Source of the DNA: Thiocystis violascens DSM 198
Lineage (GTDB): Bacteria; Pseudomonadota; Gammaproteobacteria; Chromatiales; Chromatiaceae
Assembly: GCF_000227745.2 (NCBI RefSeq)
Contig: NC_018012.1
Location: forward strand, 4,313,501 to 4,377,500
DNA length: 64,000 nt
Direction: 5' to 3'
Shown piece after piece: positions 34,777-43,313 of the stretch. The notes under the pieces are model-generated. The model was not told where the DNA came from and did no database searches. It worked only from the letters and a program-made list of their open reading frames with translations. The first letter of the stretch is position 1; the number at the start of each line of letters is the position of its first letter. A program made the translations under genes and the position numbers.

Positions 34777-36387
34777 ATGTTAATCCGGCTGGAACCCGTA
34801 ATTTTGACCCTTCTGATCGGCTTCGCCACGGCGGTCCCTGCCGAGGAGACGGCCAAGCGATTGGCGATCCTGGGCGACTCGGAGCGGGGCATCGAACCCT
34901 GCGCGCTCTGCCACCAAGCCAATGGCGGCGGCAGCGAGGCGATCGGCGCGCCGCGCCTCGCGGGGATGAATGCGCGCTACCTGACCCGACAGATCGAGAA
35001 TTTCAAGAACGGTCACCGTCCGCACTCCGTCATGCAACCCTGGGCCGAACGGCTCGCCGATGCCGAAATCGCAGCGCTGAGCGAGTATTTCGCGGCACTG
35101 CCGCCCGCCAGCAATGCCAAGGTTCCCGACGGGATGGATCCCAAGGCGGGCGAGTGGCTGGCGCTCGACGGCGACTGGCCCGGGCGCCGGTTGCCGGCCT
35201 GCAGGCAGTGCCATGGTCCGCGAGGGATCGGAGTCGGTCAACATTTTCCCGCATTGGCCGGCCAGCCTTACAACTATCTGGTCAGACAGTTGGCCGCCTG
35301 GACCACGGGAGAGCGTACCGGCGATCCGCTCGACATGATGAACGCGGTCAATGCCAGGCTCTCGGTGGCGGAAACGCAGGCCGTCGCGGCCTTCTACGCA
35401 TCCATGCCGGTCGTCAAGGCATTGGACGTCAACGTCGAGAGCGAGCACGGCGCGGTTCCGCCCGACGCGGATGCCATGCGTCCGCTGACGTCGAGTATCG
35501 CGCCCGCTCCGATGGCGCGCACGACACCGCTGGTGCACCAAGGCGAGGTGCCCGCGGGTCGCGCGCCAGGGACCGCTGGGCATTTCGAGCCCCCGGCCCG
35601 CGGCGACAAACCTGACGATGAGTTCGGCGCGGTGGTCGCGCTCGGCGAAGCCATCTTTACGCAAACCGACCGTCATGCCATCTCCGGCAAGTATGTCGGC
35701 AACGATCAGGTGTGCGAGGGTTGTCATCTGGACGCCGGCAGGCTTGCCGACGCGTCGCCGATGTGGGCCGCCTGGGTCGCCTATCCGGCCTATCGCGACA
35801 AGGATCGGCAGGTCAGCACCATCGTCGAGCGCATCCAGGGTTGCTTCAAATACTCGATGAATGCCCAGGCATCGGAGGTCGGTCATCCGCCGGCCGCCGA
35901 GAGCCGTACCATCCATGCGTTGGCGAGCTACCTGTATTGGCTTGCCACCGGCGCGCCCACCGGCGACAAGGCGATGTCGGGACGCGGTTATCCGCCACTG
36001 GCCGAAACCGAACAGGGCTTCGATCCGACGCGCGGCGCGGCGGTCTACGCGGACAACTGCGCGATTTGCCACGGCGCCGACGGCGAGGGCGTCGATGCCG
36101 GAAACGAAATCGTCTTCCCGCCACTGTGGGGCGCGCGCAGTTATAACTGGGGCGCCGGGATGCACATGATCAACACGGCGGCCGCGTTCATCAAAACCAA
36201 TATGCCGCTTGGGAATTTTCTCGAACTGACCGATCAAGAGGCATGGGACGTGGCCGCCTTTATGAACGCGCATGACCGCCCGCAGGATCCCCGATTCACC
36301 GGCGATGTCGCCGAGACCGCCGCACAGTTCCATGGCGGCAGGTTTGACGTTTACGGTAAGCCAACAATCCAGTCGAAAAGCGAGTGA
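34777..36387 (+). CDS. tsdBA: Fused TsdB-TsdA tetraheme thiosulfate dehydrogenase
   Basis: The 536-residue periplasmic protein starts with a signal peptide (about 1-22) and has four CXXCH heme sites: CALCH (42-46), CRQCH (142-146), CEGCH (313-317) and CAICH (428-432). The first half resembles a diheme cytochrome c4 (TsdB, the electron acceptor). After a Pro/Ala-rich linker (about 225-285) the second half matches TsdA: ISGKYVGND before heme 3, then RIQGCFKYSMN whose C356 corresponds to the unusual Cys ligand of the active-site heme, and YLYWLATGAP. TsdA joins two thiosulfates into tetrathionate. Fused TsdBA is known, for example in Marichromatium purpuratum. The assignment is by motif. Confidence 0.88.
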   Translation: MLIRLEPVILTLLIGFATAVPAEETAKRLAILGDSERGIEPCALCHQANGGGSEAIGAPRLAGMNARYLTRQIENFKNGHRPHSVMQPWAERLADAEIAALSEYFAALPPASNAKVPDGMDPKAGEWLALDGDWPGRRLPACRQCHGPRGIGVGQHFPALAGQPYNYLVRQLAAWTTGERTGDPLDMMNAVNARLSVAETQAVAAFYASMPVVKALDVNVESEHGAVPPDADAMRPLTSSIAPAPMARTTPLVHQGEVPAGRAPGTAGHFEPPARGDKPDDEFGAVVALGEAIFTQTDRHAISGKYVGNDQVCEGCHLDAGRLADASPMWAAWVAYPAYRDKDRQVSTIVERIQGCFKYSMNAQASEVGHPPAAESRTIHALASYLYWLATGAPTGDKAMSGRGYPPLAETEQGFDPTRGAAVYADNCAICHGADGEGVDAGNEIVFPPLWGARSYNWGAGMHMINTAAAFIKTNMPLGNFLELTDQEAWDVAAFMNAHDRPQDPRFTGDVAETAAQFHGGRFDVYGKPTIQSKSE

Positions 36388-36510
36388 GTGGGTTCGGTTT
36401 CTTCGTTGTTCGGCGTGTGCATCCGCGCGACAAAGAGATCGACGCCGAACGCACCTTGCAGTCACAGCGTCGTTGATGCCGCGCGTTTGGATTTGGCTGA
36501 CAATGTCCAG

Positions 36511-36540
36511 CCATGAGCAACCCGCGAGGGTTGTTCATGG
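36511..36540. terminator. Strong hairpin between tsdBA and convergent pdxH
   Basis: A 13-bp stem (CCATGAGCAACCC / GGGTTGTTCATGG, one G-T pair) closes a GCGA tetraloop. It lies between the ends of two convergent genes and overlaps the pdxH stop codon. There is no T tract on either side, so Rho-independent termination is not certain; it may instead protect 3' ends. Confidence 0.45.
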
Positions 36541-37182
36541 CGCCAGACGGTCGATCCGCCAGACCCCCGCGTTCTCCTCCCGCCGATAGCAAAACCGGTC
36601 ATGCAGCCGGCTCTCGCGTCCCTGCCAGAACTCGATCATCTCGGGTACGACCCGATACCCGCCCCAGAAATCCGGCAGCGGCACCTCGCCCCTCGCGAAT
36701 TTGCGCGCGATTTCGGACACTTTTGCCTCCAGCAGCGAGCGCGAACCGATCACCTGGCTTTGGGGCGATGACCAGGCGCCGATCTGACTCCCGCGCGGAC
36801 GGGAGACGAAATACCTCAGCGACTCGGCGGTCGGGATGCGCTCCGCGCGTCCAGTGATCTGCACCTGGCGGGCCAGTGCTACCCAGGGAAATAACAGTGC
36901 CACCCTTGGATTGCGATCGATCTCGCGCGCCTTGCGACTCCCGTAGTTGGTGAAAAAGACGAACCCCCGCGCGTCATACAGCTTCAGCAGAACGGTACGC
37001 GCGGAGGGTTGCCCGCTCGCATCGACCGTGCAGAGGCTCATGGCATTGGGTTCCGGGAGATCGGTGCCGATGGCCGTCTCGAACCACTGCTGAAACTGTC
37101 GGAATGGATCTGGATCGAGTTCGGCGCGCGCGAGGCCATGCTCCATCAGTTCGTGGCGGATCGCTTCGGGATTGGCGTTCAT
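36535..37182 (-). CDS. pdxH: Pyridoxamine/pyridoxine 5'-phosphate oxidase
   Basis: The 215-residue FMN enzyme oxidises pyridoxine or pyridoxamine phosphate to pyridoxal 5'-phosphate. Family text is clear: PNAMSLCTVDASGQPSARTVLLK, GFVFFTNYGSRKAREI, VALLFPW, RPRGSQIGAWSSPQS and the C-terminal PDFWGGYRVVPEMIEFWQGRESRLHDR. Length is normal. It stands alone, divergent from aceA. Confidence 0.96.
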   Translation of the reverse strand: MNANPEAIRHELMEHGLARAELDPDPFRQFQQWFETAIGTDLPEPNAMSLCTVDASGQPSARTVLLKLYDARGFVFFTNYGSRKAREIDRNPRVALLFPWVALARQVQITGRAERIPTAESLRYFVSRPRGSQIGAWSSPQSQVIGSRSLLEAKVSEIARKFARGEVPLPDFWGGYRVVPEMIEFWQGRESRLHDRFCYRREENAGVWRIDRLAP

Positions 37183-37393
37183 TGATAATTGTCAATCTCA
37201 ATAAAAAAGATTTGGATAATTGATTCGTCAAATGATCCTGATCTGGTTAGCTTCGCAGGTCAAGACCAAGTAAGACAGTCAAATATCCGCGACGGCTCAA
37301 CCGGATCTCCGCTGGGTTTCCTCGCCTGAGGTCCGAGATGATCGAAACGGGTATCGAGCGGTCCAATAATAAAACCACTGAGGAAGCGTTCAA

Positions 37394-38698
37394 ATGAATC
37401 GTCAGAAACAGATCGAGGCCCTGGAACGCGACTGGGCGGAAAACCCGCGCTGGACCGATGTGAGCCGTGACTATTCGGCGGCGGACGTGGTGCGTCTGCG
37501 TGGTTCGGTCCAGCCCGAATACACCTATGCCAAACTCGGCGCGGAAAAGCTCTGGACGCTGATCCATGGCGATGCCAAAAAAGGCTATGTCAACTGCATG
37601 GGCGCCATCACTGGCGGTCAGGCGATGCAGCAGGCCAAGGCCGGCATCGAGGCGATTTATCTCTCCGGCTGGCAGGTCGCCGCCGACGGCAACACCTCGG
37701 AGACCATGTATCCGGACCAGTCGCTCTATGCCTACGATTCGGTGCCGACCATGGTGCGGCGCATCAATAACACCTTCAAGCGCGCCGACGAGATCCAGTG
37801 GTCCAAGGGGATCGAGCCTGGCGACACGGGCTATACCGATTTCTTTCTGCCCATCGTCGCGGATGCCGAGGCCGGTTTCGGCGGCGTGCTGAACGCCTTC
37901 GAGCTGATGAAGAACATGATCGTCGCCGGCGCGGCTGGCGTCCACTATGAGGATCAGCTCGCGGCGGTCAAGAAATGCGGTCACATGGGCGGGAAGGTGC
38001 TGGTTCCGACGCGCGAGGCGGTGCAGAAACTGACCGCCGCGCGTTTCGCCGCCGATGTCATGGGCGTACCGACCCTGCTCCTGGCTCGCACCGATGCCGA
38101 GGCGGCCAATCTGCTGACCAGCGATGTCGACGACAACGACCGTCCCTTCGTGACCGGCGAGCGCACCGACGATGGGTTCTACCGGGTCAAAAATGGGCTG
38201 GAGCAGGCCATCAGTCGCGGTCTGGCCTATGCCCCCTATGCCGATCTGGTCTGGTGCGAGACCGGCACCCCGGATCTCGGTTTCGCCCGCGAGTTCGCGC
38301 GGGCGGTGCTGGAAAAAAATCCCAACAAGCTGCTCGCCTACAATTGCTCGCCGTCGTTCAACTGGAAGAAGAATCTCGACGACGCCACCATCGCGCGCTT
38401 CCAGGACGAACTGGCGGACATGGGCTACAAATACCAGTTCATCACCCTGGCGGGCATCCATAGCATGTGGTTCAACATGTACGACCTGGCCTACGACTAT
38501 GCCCGTGGCGAAGGCATGCGCCACTATGTCGAGAAGGTCCAGGGGCCGGAATTCGCCGCGCGCGAGAAGGGGTACACCTTCGTCTCGCATCAGCAGGAGG
38601 TCGGCGCTGGCTATTTCGACGACGTCACCACCGTGATTCAGGGCGGTACGTCAACCGTCACCGCGCTGACTGGCTCCACGGAAGAAGATCAGTTCTGA
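37394..38698 (+). CDS. aceA: Isocitrate lyase
   Basis: The 434-residue enzyme splits isocitrate to glyoxylate and succinate, the first step of the glyoxylate shunt, allowing growth on acetate. The signature KKCGHMGGKVLVPT contains the catalytic Cys; YLSGWQVAADGNTSE, the acidic DAEAGFGG and LAYNCSPSFNWKKNL are also present. It heads a cluster with rraA and aceK; malate synthase (aceB/glcB) is not in the window. The ATG follows GAGGAAGCG. Confidence 0.97.
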   Translation: MNRQKQIEALERDWAENPRWTDVSRDYSAADVVRLRGSVQPEYTYAKLGAEKLWTLIHGDAKKGYVNCMGAITGGQAMQQAKAGIEAIYLSGWQVAADGNTSETMYPDQSLYAYDSVPTMVRRINNTFKRADEIQWSKGIEPGDTGYTDFFLPIVADAEAGFGGVLNAFELMKNMIVAGAAGVHYEDQLAAVKKCGHMGGKVLVPTREAVQKLTAARFAADVMGVPTLLLARTDAEAANLLTSDVDDNDRPFVTGERTDDGFYRVKNGLEQAISRGLAYAPYADLVWCETGTPDLGFAREFARAVLEKNPNKLLAYNCSPSFNWKKNLDDATIARFQDELADMGYKYQFITLAGIHSMWFNMYDLAYDYARGEGMRHYVEKVQGPEFAAREKGYTFVSHQQEVGAGYFDDVTTVIQGGTSTVTALTGSTEEDQF

Positions 38699-38767
38699 GG
38701 GTTATTCCGGGTGACTGGGCTGCGTCGCCCGGAACCAACAGGGCTTTCAAGCACCATGGAGGATCCA

Positions 38768-39247
38768 GTGAGCTTCAAGACCTCTGATCTTTACGACCGG
38801 CATGGCGATACGTTGCGGGTCTGCGAGCCCATCTTTCGTGATTTTGGCGGGCGATCCCGTTCCGCGGGCGCCATTGTGACGGTCAAGTGTTTCGAGGACA
38901 ACTCGCTGGTCAAGTCGACGTTGGCCGAGCCGGGCGAGGGTCGGGTGCTGGTGGTGGATGCGGGAGGTTCGCTGCGTTGCGCCATGCTCGGCGACCTGAT
39001 CGCCGCCAGCGCGGTCGAGCAGGGCTGGGCCGGCGTCATCCTCTTCGGTTGCGTGCGCGACAGCCGGGAGCTGGCTGGCATGCCGCTCGGGATCAAGGCA
39101 TTGGCCGCCATTCCACGCAAGAGTCAACGGCGCGGCGAAGGCCAGCGCGACCTCCCGGTGACCTTCGCTGGCGCGCGCTTCGCCCCCGGCGATTGGATCT
39201 ATTGCGACGAGGATGGCATTGTCGTCGCCGACCAACCGTTGGATTGA
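38768..39247 (+). CDS. rraA: Ribonuclease E activity regulator RraA
   Basis: The 159-residue protein matches RraA, a trimeric protein that binds and inhibits RNase E: FKTSDLYDRHGDTLRVCEPIFRDFGGR, VDAGGSLRCAMLGDLIAASAVEQGWAGVILFGCVRDS and FAPGDWIYCDEDGIVVAD. The GTG start is chosen because GGAGG lies just upstream and the protein then begins like E. coli RraA; ATG 38756 is an alternative. Its place between aceA and aceK is unusual and may couple it to acetate metabolism. Confidence 0.9.
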   Translation: MSFKTSDLYDRHGDTLRVCEPIFRDFGGRSRSAGAIVTVKCFEDNSLVKSTLAEPGEGRVLVVDAGGSLRCAMLGDLIAASAVEQGWAGVILFGCVRDSRELAGMPLGIKALAAIPRKSQRRGEGQRDLPVTFAGARFAPGDWIYCDEDGIVVADQPLD

Positions 39248-39274
39248 TCCAATGGACACTGGAATAGCATCTGA

Positions 39275-39316
39275 CCGCCAACCGCCAACCGCCAACCGCC
39301 AACCGCCAACCGCCAA
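39275..39316. repeat. Six tandem copies of the heptamer CCGCCAA before aceK
   Basis: Six perfect head-to-tail copies of CCGCCAA are flanked on each side by CTGA. The array ends 14 bases before the aceK start, where a ribosome binding site would be expected, and no other Shine-Dalgarno-like sequence is visible. A 7-base unit in a non-coding leader can change copy number by slippage and so alter spacing. Confidence 0.9.
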
Positions 39317-39330
39317 CTGAAACCTAAATC

Positions 39331-41082
39331 ATGGCCTGGACCGAAGCAAAACTCATCGCCGAGGCCATCCTCGAAGGTTTCGAGCGCCACTATCGGCTGT
39401 TCCGCGAGATCACCGCGAGCGCCCAGGCGCGTTTCGAGTCCGCCGACTGGCCGGCGGTCCAGACCGCCGCCCGCGAGCGCATCAGCTTTTATGACAGGCG
39501 CGTCGGCGAGACCGTGGACCTGCTGCGGCGCGAATTCCATCTGCGCGACCCCAGCGATTTCCTCTGGCGACGGATCAAGGTCGAGTATCTGCGTCTATTG
39601 CCCCAGCTCAACCAGCCTGAACTGGCCGAGACTTTTTACAATTCGGTCTTCTGCCGACTGTTCGACCGCCACTATTACAACAACAGCTATATCTTCGTCT
39701 GGCCGCTGATCTCCACCGAGCATCTGGAGGCGGAAATTCCGATTTTCCGTCCCTATTATCCGGCGCGAGACGGATTCGTCAGGGTGATCGTCAACATCCT
39801 GCGCGACACTGGTTTCCGCCGCCCCTTCCGCGATCGTCGCCGCGATCTGCGCTGTCTGCTGCTCGCCATCCGCCAGCGCTTTCCGGCCAATCGGGCGATC
39901 CAGCAGAATTTCCAGCTCGCCATGCTTTGCGCGCCGTTCTACCGCAACAAGGCCGCCTATCTCATCGGCAAGGCGATCAACGGCGCGGATCAGATCCCTT
40001 TCGCGATCGCCATCCTGAACGACGAAGAACAGGGGCTTTATGTCGACACCCTGCTGACCGGCGAGGACGAGATCTCCGATATCTTCAGTTTTTCGCGCGC
40101 CTATTTCATGATGGACACCGAGGTGCCCGCCGCCGTGGTGGATTTTCTGCGTCCGCTGATGCCGCGCAAGGGCAAGGCGGAACTCTATACCGCCATCGGC
40201 CTCCAGAAATTCGGCAAGGCCGAGTTCTATCGGGATTTTCTCAAGCACCTGCGTTATTCCTCCGATGAGTTCGTGGTCGCGCCCGGCATTCGCGGCATGG
40301 TGATGTGCGTCTTCACGCTGCCGTCGTTTCCGTTCGTGTTCAAGGTCATCAAGGACCGCTTCCCGCCACCCAAGGAAATGACCCGCGAGACGGTCAAGGA
40401 AAAATACCTGATGGTGAAGCTGCACGACCGGGTCGGACGCATGGCCGATTCCTGGGAATATTCCCATGTCGCCTTTCCGCTGGCGCGCTTTTCCTCCGTG
40501 CTGCGCGAGATGCTGGAGACCGAATGCTCCGACAGTCTGGAGGTGAACGGCGATCAATTGATCATCAAACACCTGTATATCGAGCGGCGCATGACCCCCT
40601 TGAATCTCTATCTGCACACGGCGGACGAGGAGGAGATCCGCCATGCCATCGGCGAGTATGGCGACGCCATCCGCCAGCTTGCGGCCGCCAACATTTTTCC
40701 CGGCGACTTTCTGTTCAAGAATTTCGGCGTGACCCGTCAGGATCGGGTTGTTTTCTATGACTACGACGAAATCTGCTATCTGACCGAGTGCCATTTTCGC
40801 GCGATTCCCGAAGCGCCCTATCCGGAAATGGAACTGTCCGAGGATGCCTGGTATTCGGTCGGTCCCAACGATATTTTTCCGGAGGAATTCGAGACCTTTC
40901 TGCTCACCGACCCCCGAATCCGTCGGGTGTTTCGCGAACTGCACAGCGATTTGCTCGATCCGGCCTGGTGGCGTGAGCGTCAGGCGCATATCCGCGCCGG
41001 GCATCTGGAGGATGTCTTTCCCTATCCGACGGATCGTCGGTTTCCACAGTTCAGGGACGATTGTCCGTTACACCGTGTTTGA
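39331..41082 (+). CDS. aceK: Isocitrate dehydrogenase kinase/phosphatase
   Basis: The 583-residue bifunctional enzyme phosphorylates and dephosphorylates isocitrate dehydrogenase to divert isocitrate into the glyoxylate shunt. The C-terminal kinase-like half contains GMVMCVFTLPSFPFVFKVIKDRFPPPKEMTRETVKEKY (nucleotide-binding region and catalytic Lys), NIFPGDFLFKNFGVTRQDRVVFYDYDEI (catalytic DFL..N loop and DYDE metal site) and an extended C-terminus. The leader lacks a clear ribosome binding site and holds the heptamer array. Confidence 0.96.
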   Translation: MAWTEAKLIAEAILEGFERHYRLFREITASAQARFESADWPAVQTAARERISFYDRRVGETVDLLRREFHLRDPSDFLWRRIKVEYLRLLPQLNQPELAETFYNSVFCRLFDRHYYNNSYIFVWPLISTEHLEAEIPIFRPYYPARDGFVRVIVNILRDTGFRRPFRDRRRDLRCLLLAIRQRFPANRAIQQNFQLAMLCAPFYRNKAAYLIGKAINGADQIPFAIAILNDEEQGLYVDTLLTGEDEISDIFSFSRAYFMMDTEVPAAVVDFLRPLMPRKGKAELYTAIGLQKFGKAEFYRDFLKHLRYSSDEFVVAPGIRGMVMCVFTLPSFPFVFKVIKDRFPPPKEMTRETVKEKYLMVKLHDRVGRMADSWEYSHVAFPLARFSSVLREMLETECSDSLEVNGDQLIIKHLYIERRMTPLNLYLHTADEEEIRHAIGEYGDAIRQLAAANIFPGDFLFKNFGVTRQDRVVFYDYDEICYLTECHFRAIPEAPYPEMELSEDAWYSVGPNDIFPEEFETFLLTDPRIRRVFRELHSDLLDPAWWRERQAHIRAGHLEDVFPYPTDRRFPQFRDDCPLHRV

Positions 41083-41114
41083 AACATTGATTCCGGTAGA
41101 CGCCAGGAAACGCC

Positions 41115-42647
41115 ATGACTTCGATCCGCCCGATGCCCGACAGAGACCGACTGCCTCATGCGCTCTATCGCGCCGAGCAGGTTCGCAACCTGGAGCGTAT
41201 CGCGATCAAGGGATATGGAATCGCCGGACTCGAGTTGATGAACCGCGCCGGGGCCGTCGCCTATCGGATGCTCCGCGCCCGCTGGCCGACGGCGCGGCGG
41301 CTGGTCGTCCTGGCGGGTGTCGGCAACAATGGCGGCGACGGTTTTGTCGTCGCCCGGCTGGCGCTCGCCGACGGTCTGTCGGTGCGCGTGCTGCAACTGG
41401 GCGAGACGGAGCGTCTGCGCGGGGAGGCCGCCGAGAGTTGCGCCGCGTATCGTGCCGCGGGTGGCGTCCCGGAAGCCTATCGGGGATTGCCGCGCGATGC
41501 CGATCTGATCATCGACGCCTTGCTCGGAACTGGCTTGGAACGGACGGTCGAGGGCATCTGGGCGGAAGCCATCCAGGCCGTCAACGACCAACGGGCGCGC
41601 GTGCTCGCGCTCGATCTGCCCTCGGGGCTGCATGCCGATACCGGTCGCGCACTGGGCGTGGCGGTGCGCGCCACGGCGACGGTCAGTTTCATCGGTCTCA
41701 AGCAGGGACTGTTCCTCGGAGACGGACCAGACTGCCGCGGCGAGGTGCATTTCAGCGCGCTCGACATCCCGGCAGCGGTCTACGCGCGCGAGATCCTTTC
41801 GCTGCGTCGCATCGATTGGGATCAGCAGGGACAGTTGCTCGGACCTCGTCCGCGCACGGCCCACAAGGGCGATTGCGGGCATGTGCTGATCGTTGGCGGC
41901 GCCCCCGGTATGTCCGGCGCCGCGCGTCTGGCGGGCGAGGCGGCGCTGCGCGCCGGGGCTGGACTGGTCACGGTCGCCACCCATCCCGACCACGCGGCCT
42001 GGCTCAATCTGAACCGCCCGGAGCTGATGGTGAGCGCAGTGGCCGGGCCGAAAACGCTTGAGCCCTTGATCGCGCGGGCGGATGTCGTCGCGATCGGCCC
42101 TGGACTGGGTCGCGCGGACTGGGGCAGGCGGCTTTGGCAATGTGCGCAAGGTAGCGCCAAGCCGCTGGTGGTCGATGCCGACGCGCTCAATCTGCTCGCC
42201 GAGACGCCCGCGAGGGGAGCGGATTGGGTGTTGACGCCGCATCCCGGCGAGGCCGCGCGGCTGCTCGGGGTCCGCGTGTCGGAGGTGGAAGAGGATCGTC
42301 CGCGCGCCGCCCGCGAACTTCAGCGGCGTTTCGGCGGAGCGGTCGTGCTCAAGGGTGCCGGTAGCCTGATTCAAGGCGATTCGCAGCGACCGCCGGCGGT
42401 CTGTAGCGACGGCAATCCAGGAATGGCGACGGCGGGTTCGGGCGACGTCTTGACCGGCGTGATCGCGGCCCTGCGCGGCCAGGGTCTGGACGCGGAGGAT
42501 GCAGCCTGCGCCGGGGTCTGTCTGCATGCGGCGGCGGGCGATCGCGCGGCCTTGCGGGGCGAGCGCGGACTGCTCGCCGGCGACATCGTTTCCGCCTTGC
42601 GTGCGGTTGCCAATGGTATTGGAGAGGACGAATGCAGATTCGATTGA
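41115..42647 (+). CDS. nnr: Bifunctional NAD(P)H-hydrate epimerase / ADP-dependent dehydratase
   Basis: The 510-residue metabolite-repair enzyme has an N-terminal epimerase domain (YjeF_N, about 1-225) with GVGNNGGDGFVVARL, and a C-terminal ribokinase-like dehydratase (about 240-505) with VDADALNLLAE, LTPHPGEAARLLG and the catalytic-loop sequence GNPGMATAGSGDVLTG. It restores damaged NAD(P)HX. It heads the conserved nnr-tsaE-amiC-mutL cluster and overlaps tsaE by 16 bases. Confidence 0.95.
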   Translation: MTSIRPMPDRDRLPHALYRAEQVRNLERIAIKGYGIAGLELMNRAGAVAYRMLRARWPTARRLVVLAGVGNNGGDGFVVARLALADGLSVRVLQLGETERLRGEAAESCAAYRAAGGVPEAYRGLPRDADLIIDALLGTGLERTVEGIWAEAIQAVNDQRARVLALDLPSGLHADTGRALGVAVRATATVSFIGLKQGLFLGDGPDCRGEVHFSALDIPAAVYAREILSLRRIDWDQQGQLLGPRPRTAHKGDCGHVLIVGGAPGMSGAARLAGEAALRAGAGLVTVATHPDHAAWLNLNRPELMVSAVAGPKTLEPLIARADVVAIGPGLGRADWGRRLWQCAQGSAKPLVVDADALNLLAETPARGADWVLTPHPGEAARLLGVRVSEVEEDRPRAARELQRRFGGAVVLKGAGSLIQGDSQRPPAVCSDGNPGMATAGSGDVLTGVIAALRGQGLDAEDAACAGVCLHAAAGDRAALRGERGLLAGDIVSALRAVANGIGEDECRFD

Positions 42648-43105
42648 ATGATCCGGAGGCCCAGCTTGCGTTCGGCGCGCGTCTCGCCGCCCTGCTGCCA
42701 TCCGCCTGCGTGCTCTATCTGGAAGGCGATCTCGGCACCGGCAAGACGACGCTGACGCGAGGGATCCTTCGAGGGCTCGGCCATCGCGGCGCCGTGCGCA
42801 GTCCGACCTATACCCTGATCGAGCCGTATCAGGTTCCGAGCGGACCGCTCTATCATCTGGATCTCTATCGTCTGGCGGATCCGGAGGAATTGGAATACCT
42901 CGGACTGCGGGATCTCATGGGCGAGGACGCGCGCTGGGTGATCGAATGGCCGGATCGCGGGGCTGGAATGTTGCCGGCGGCCGATCTGCGGATCATGATC
43001 GAGTCTCTCGACGATGGACGCCGTCTGACGCTGTCGGGCGGGACAATGGAAGGTTGCTCGATCGTTGCCGCGCTGATCGACGCGGAAAATGCCGGCGCGC
43101 GATAG
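42632..43105 (+). CDS. tsaE: tRNA threonylcarbamoyladenosine biosynthesis ATPase TsaE
   Basis: The 157-residue protein has the Walker A loop EGDLGTGKTTL and the family segment RSPTYTLIEPYQ, followed by LYHLDLYRLADPEELEYLGLRDL (Walker B-like) and EWPDRG. TsaE works with TsaB, TsaC and TsaD to make t6A37 on tRNAs. The start lies inside nnr, implying translational coupling. Confidence 0.95.
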   Translation: MQIRLNDPEAQLAFGARLAALLPSACVLYLEGDLGTGKTTLTRGILRGLGHRGAVRSPTYTLIEPYQVPSGPLYHLDLYRLADPEELEYLGLRDLMGEDARWVIEWPDRGAGMLPAADLRIMIESLDDGRRLTLSGGTMEGCSIVAALIDAENAGAR

Positions 43106-43313
43106 TGGTTGCAAATGGACGACAAAGCCTGAAGACGCGTTTAGGAAAGGAGCCTAATCGTCGGATTCGTCTTGGAAAGATGTCCTCGCAACTGCTATCT
43201 TAATGAGACAGCGTCCGGGATGATTTGCGTTGTCGGGAAATCGGCCCGGCCTCGCCCGAACCAGCAAGCAGCGTCGCTAAGACGGTTTCTTGAGAGTGCA
43301 CCGAGACGACACC

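Noticed and set aside
39269..39330. CRISPR-like or protein-coding interpretation of the CCGCCAA array
   Set aside because: The unit is 7 bp with no spacers, and it lies outside both flanking reading frames.
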